The notes under the pieces are model-generated. The model saw only the letters and a list, made by a program, of their open reading frames with translations. It was not told the DNA's origin and made no database searches. From contig JAIWNI010000217.1 of the NCBI GenBank assembly GCA_025331435.1, forward strand, positions 1-22,876: 22,876 nt of DNA, given 5' to 3'. The position numbers and the translations under genes were made by a program. The DNA comes from Choanephora cucurbitarum (taxonomy: Eukaryota; Mucoromycota; Mucoromycetes; Mucorales; Choanephoraceae). Position 1 is the first letter of the stretch; every line of letters starts with the position of its first letter. This document shows, piece by piece, positions 20,801 through 22,876 of the stretch.

Positions 20801-21549
20801 GTTAGCCCGTCATAGTCCAGGCTCTGTGGGCGACGCGGCTTAGGCCATCTGAACGGACAACAAAGAATGGTCTGTCCAACAAGGGTTCATGAGTTGCAGG
20901 TTGGCATTGACTAAAACATTTTGAAAAGAGTGACTCACGAACATGTAGTCAATAGTGGAGGTGACGGTATCGTTCCTCCGAGAAGTGGGAAACTCATGGA
21001 GACCAAAGGCCTGCAAAGCATTGAAGCAATGCGTGTCCAACGAGGAGACCCATTCTAGAGATGTAGCAGTACCAAGATTAGGTCTGCGATAAGAATAGTT
21101 AAAATCTCCATAACTAGTAATCGGTCAAAATGTAAGGCCAATGCAGGAGACATGAGGGTCTCAAACAAAGAGCAGAAAAACTCACGACGCTCTCTTGCGC
21201 AATGAGCGGGTGCATAGATGACGAGAACATGGAAGGGTAAGAATAGTTGATTAGGGGATGAAACTTGAGAGAGAATCACCCTATGTATGTCCGGCAGTAG
21301 GTCATCAGACAGGTGAAGCATAGGTGAAAAAGAGACTAGTCCACACTCATGAGTCCAAAAGGCCTGTTGAGCTTGGAACTGAGTATTGATAAACGATTGA
21401 TTCAAAGAGGAGACATGTGTTTCCTGAAAGGCCATAAGGTCAAATTTGAGGGAGCGATGATAACGAACGAAATGGGCTTGTGTTTGAAGATTGTTTGACT
21501 TCACTAGGCTGTTACAATTCAGCGAAGCGAAGTTGAGCGGTAAGGAAAA
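17823..21549 (-). pseudogene. LINE (non-LTR retrotransposon) ORF2: AP-endonuclease, reverse transcriptase, zinc finger; decayed
   Basis: It reads leftward for about 1240 codons, a normal ORF2 length. Endonuclease: ASLNCNSLVK (~21530), catalytic FQETHVS (~21420), GDFNYS (~21105, now out of frame), then STIDYMFVS and WTDHSLL (~20960-20860). RT: SSPGSDGFGYAF (~20150), NWRPISLINCEAKIFTRILN (~19973-19914), TGFMPGRF, LLDQEKPYDR (~19770), RGLRQGDPLSPLL (~19610) and SADDVYVF (19440-19417), where Tyr of the usual YADD box has become Ser. The C-terminus has a broken C-x2-C...H-x4-C finger (CSFC out of frame, then AEDDRQHLLVTCPVKWELW, ~18105-18047) and ends at TAA 17823-17825. Several frameshifts and stops interrupt it, for example TAG after EHARRT (~19803) and TGA for Trp (~19668). 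It is clearly inactive. GC content is visibly higher than in the flanks. Confidence 0.93.
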
Positions 21550-21891
21550 TCAATCACTCTTTAAGTACTAGTGGATGGAGAGGTGAATTCCCTACTCTGG
21601 TTGTCATGCAGAGGTAGAGAGTATTCTTGAGACAGCTGGATATCCTAGAAAGGCAGCAGGCTGCTATCTATTATATTAAAAAGATAAGATCCTAAAACCC
21701 CAAATAGGAAGGTGTGACTGTCTCAATTTTTTGACCTTTATTTTAGCTTACAAATAAATGATTACAGGAACAAATATCAAAGTTGCTTTTTTACTATTTG
21801 ACATATTATTATTTTCAAAGTACTACTTGAGCTTAATAAAGATGAACAACCAAGTGATATTGAGTCCTGATTATATATTGAAACTTTAGAT
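21550..21891. other. Junction between LINE 5' end and Helitron fragment
   Basis: On the minus strand a short open tail of 27 codons ends at TAA 21561-21563, just before ORF2. It might be the last part of a LINE ORF1, but a TAG lies immediately upstream and no gag zinc knuckle is visible. The LINE therefore seems truncated near 21650. The rest is AT-rich with no gene. Confidence 0.3.
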
Positions 21892-22755
21892 ATGTTTATT
21901 CACTATAATCATGAAAATGAGCAAGCTCGAAAAAGAGCTAGAATTACACGTATTTCACGTGATCACCCTATTATTTGCAGTAGTTGCAATGAAGAGGGAC
22001 ATAGTCGTAGCACTAGCAGACTTTGTAGATTATATTCTGCAAGCATTTCTACGAATCAAAACCTTGGTGCTGCACAAACTGATCATTGTACAGAATGCTT
22101 ATCTGAAGAACACAGCTTGAATCACTGTCCAGTTTTGTTTTATGCAAATAATCCTGAAATGAGTGCCTTTAAAATAGCTCAAGATCCAAGCAAAGTGACT
22201 CAAATTACTCGACATGACTCTGGAAGAATGAAGATTAAGTGTTCTTTTTGTCATGCCATGTTATGGATTGATGAGAGAGCCACTTATTCCAAGTCAAACC
22301 CTGTCTTCCGAATATGTTGTGGCAAAGGAAAATTCGTCATGAAATATTTTGAGCCCTTACCTCCTTTGCTAACTGATCTTCTGACAAAAAAAGATCCTGT
22401 CTCTGTTGAATTTCAAAGTAACATCAGAGCTTACAACAATGCTTCGTCATTTACTTCTTTGGGTGTCAAGTTGGATCATGCTGTCAGTAATGAGAGAAAT
22501 GGTGCTTATGCTTTTCGCATTCATGGAAACGTCTATCACCGTATTGGAACTGCTTTGTATCCTGAAAATGGAGCATCTCCAAGCTTTGCTTAAATATATG
22601 TTTATGATGCGGCCAATGAGTTGGATAATCGAAAAAGTAAAATGCCATTTCTTTCTGTTGACACCTTGCAAAAACTCCAAAGCATGATGCATCATGTCAA
22701 CCCTTATGTTAGAGACTTTAAAACAATCATCACAGCGCAAAGGTGGTGGGGGTGA
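21892..22755 (+). pseudogene. Helitron protein, N-terminal part, with nonsense codon and truncation
   Basis: N-terminal region of a rolling-circle Helitron Rep/helicase protein. Two Cys/His clusters come first: CSSCNEEGHSRSTSRLC (~29-45), a zinc-knuckle-like C-x2-C-x4-H-x8-C, and HCTECLSEEHSLNHC. Next is the family's conserved pre-Rep segment: CSFCHAMLWIDERA, ICCGKGKFVM, PPLLTDLLTKKD, NIRAYNNASSFTSLGVKLD and AYAFRIHGNVYHRIG. The frame stops at TAA 22591-22593 but continues in the same phase with IYVYDAANELDNRK and HHVNPYVRDFK to TGA 22753-22755. In relatives a Gln is expected at the stop, so CAA to TAA explains it. The HUH Rep nuclease and helicase parts are missing; homology ends near 22740. 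The start is the first ATG in phase and may not be the original one. Family assignment is from memory of fungal Helitron proteins. Confidence 0.85.
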
Positions 22756-22770
22756 CAGATATATTCTGTA

Positions 22771-22826
22771 AACACAGACAGTGTTGTGATTCACAGATCA
22801 TGTTGTGAAACACAGACATACTGTTT
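22771..22826 (+). repeat. 19-bp short tandem repeat after the Helitron break
   Basis: AACACAGACAGTGTTGTGA is followed directly by TTCACAGATCATGTTGTGA (15 of 19 identical) and then a diverging third unit AACACAGACATACTGTTTT. Each unit is also partly self-complementary. It starts within about 20 bp of where Helitron similarity ends. Confidence 0.6.
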
Positions 22827-22876
22827 TGCATAATATGGTTTTATGTCTAAACTTGTTATGATAATGAGATTTCTGA

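Overview
The window reads as a transposon-rich, AT-rich stretch of a fungal nuclear genome. An early-diverging fungus of the Mucoromycota/Mucorales type is the best fit. The evidence is AT-rich spacers, introns mostly of 52-70 bp with GTAAGT-like donors, and the protein style of the elements. No taxon can be fixed from the sequence alone, and I see no ordinary host housekeeping gene.

Layout from left to right. (1) 2-1751 (+): the 3' end of a Ty3/gypsy-type LTR retrotransposon pol, with the end of the RT-RNase H region, a 214-bp gap, then a complete integrase reading frame with HHCC zinc finger, DD35E core and GPY module. (2) 2130-2434 and 4239-4544: two near-identical ~305-bp repeats in inverted orientation. 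Each ends in a tRNA-like segment with Pol III A and B boxes and a T-run. They enclose 1.8 kb of apparently non-coding AT-rich DNA. (3) 4545-9735: non-coding DNA holding a cluster of three short hairpins and two copies of a foldback repeat (A). A second dispersed repeat (B) follows the second A copy and recurs at 17.3 kb. (4) 10640-13674 (-): a seven-exon CMC (CACTA/EnSpm-like) DNA transposase gene with an N-terminal C2HC finger. (5) 14634-15752 (+): a divergent six-exon gene of unknown function that may be the transposon's second gene. (6) 15753-17287: pyrimidine-rich non-coding DNA and a small palindromic repeat. (7) 17823-21549 (-): a decayed LINE ORF2 with AP-endonuclease, reverse transcriptase and C-terminal zinc finger. 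(8) 21892-22755 (+): the N-terminal part of a Helitron protein, stopped by one nonsense codon and cut off before the Rep nuclease.

The genes do not form a pathway. They belong to four unrelated mobile element classes: an LTR retroelement, a LINE, a CMC DNA transposon and a Helitron. The least explained items are the inverted tRNA-like repeats, foldback repeat A, and the transposase/unknown-gene divergent pair. In that pair every reading-frame break is a single-base change in or next to a short homopolymer. That leaves open whether the element is dead or the sequence has small errors.
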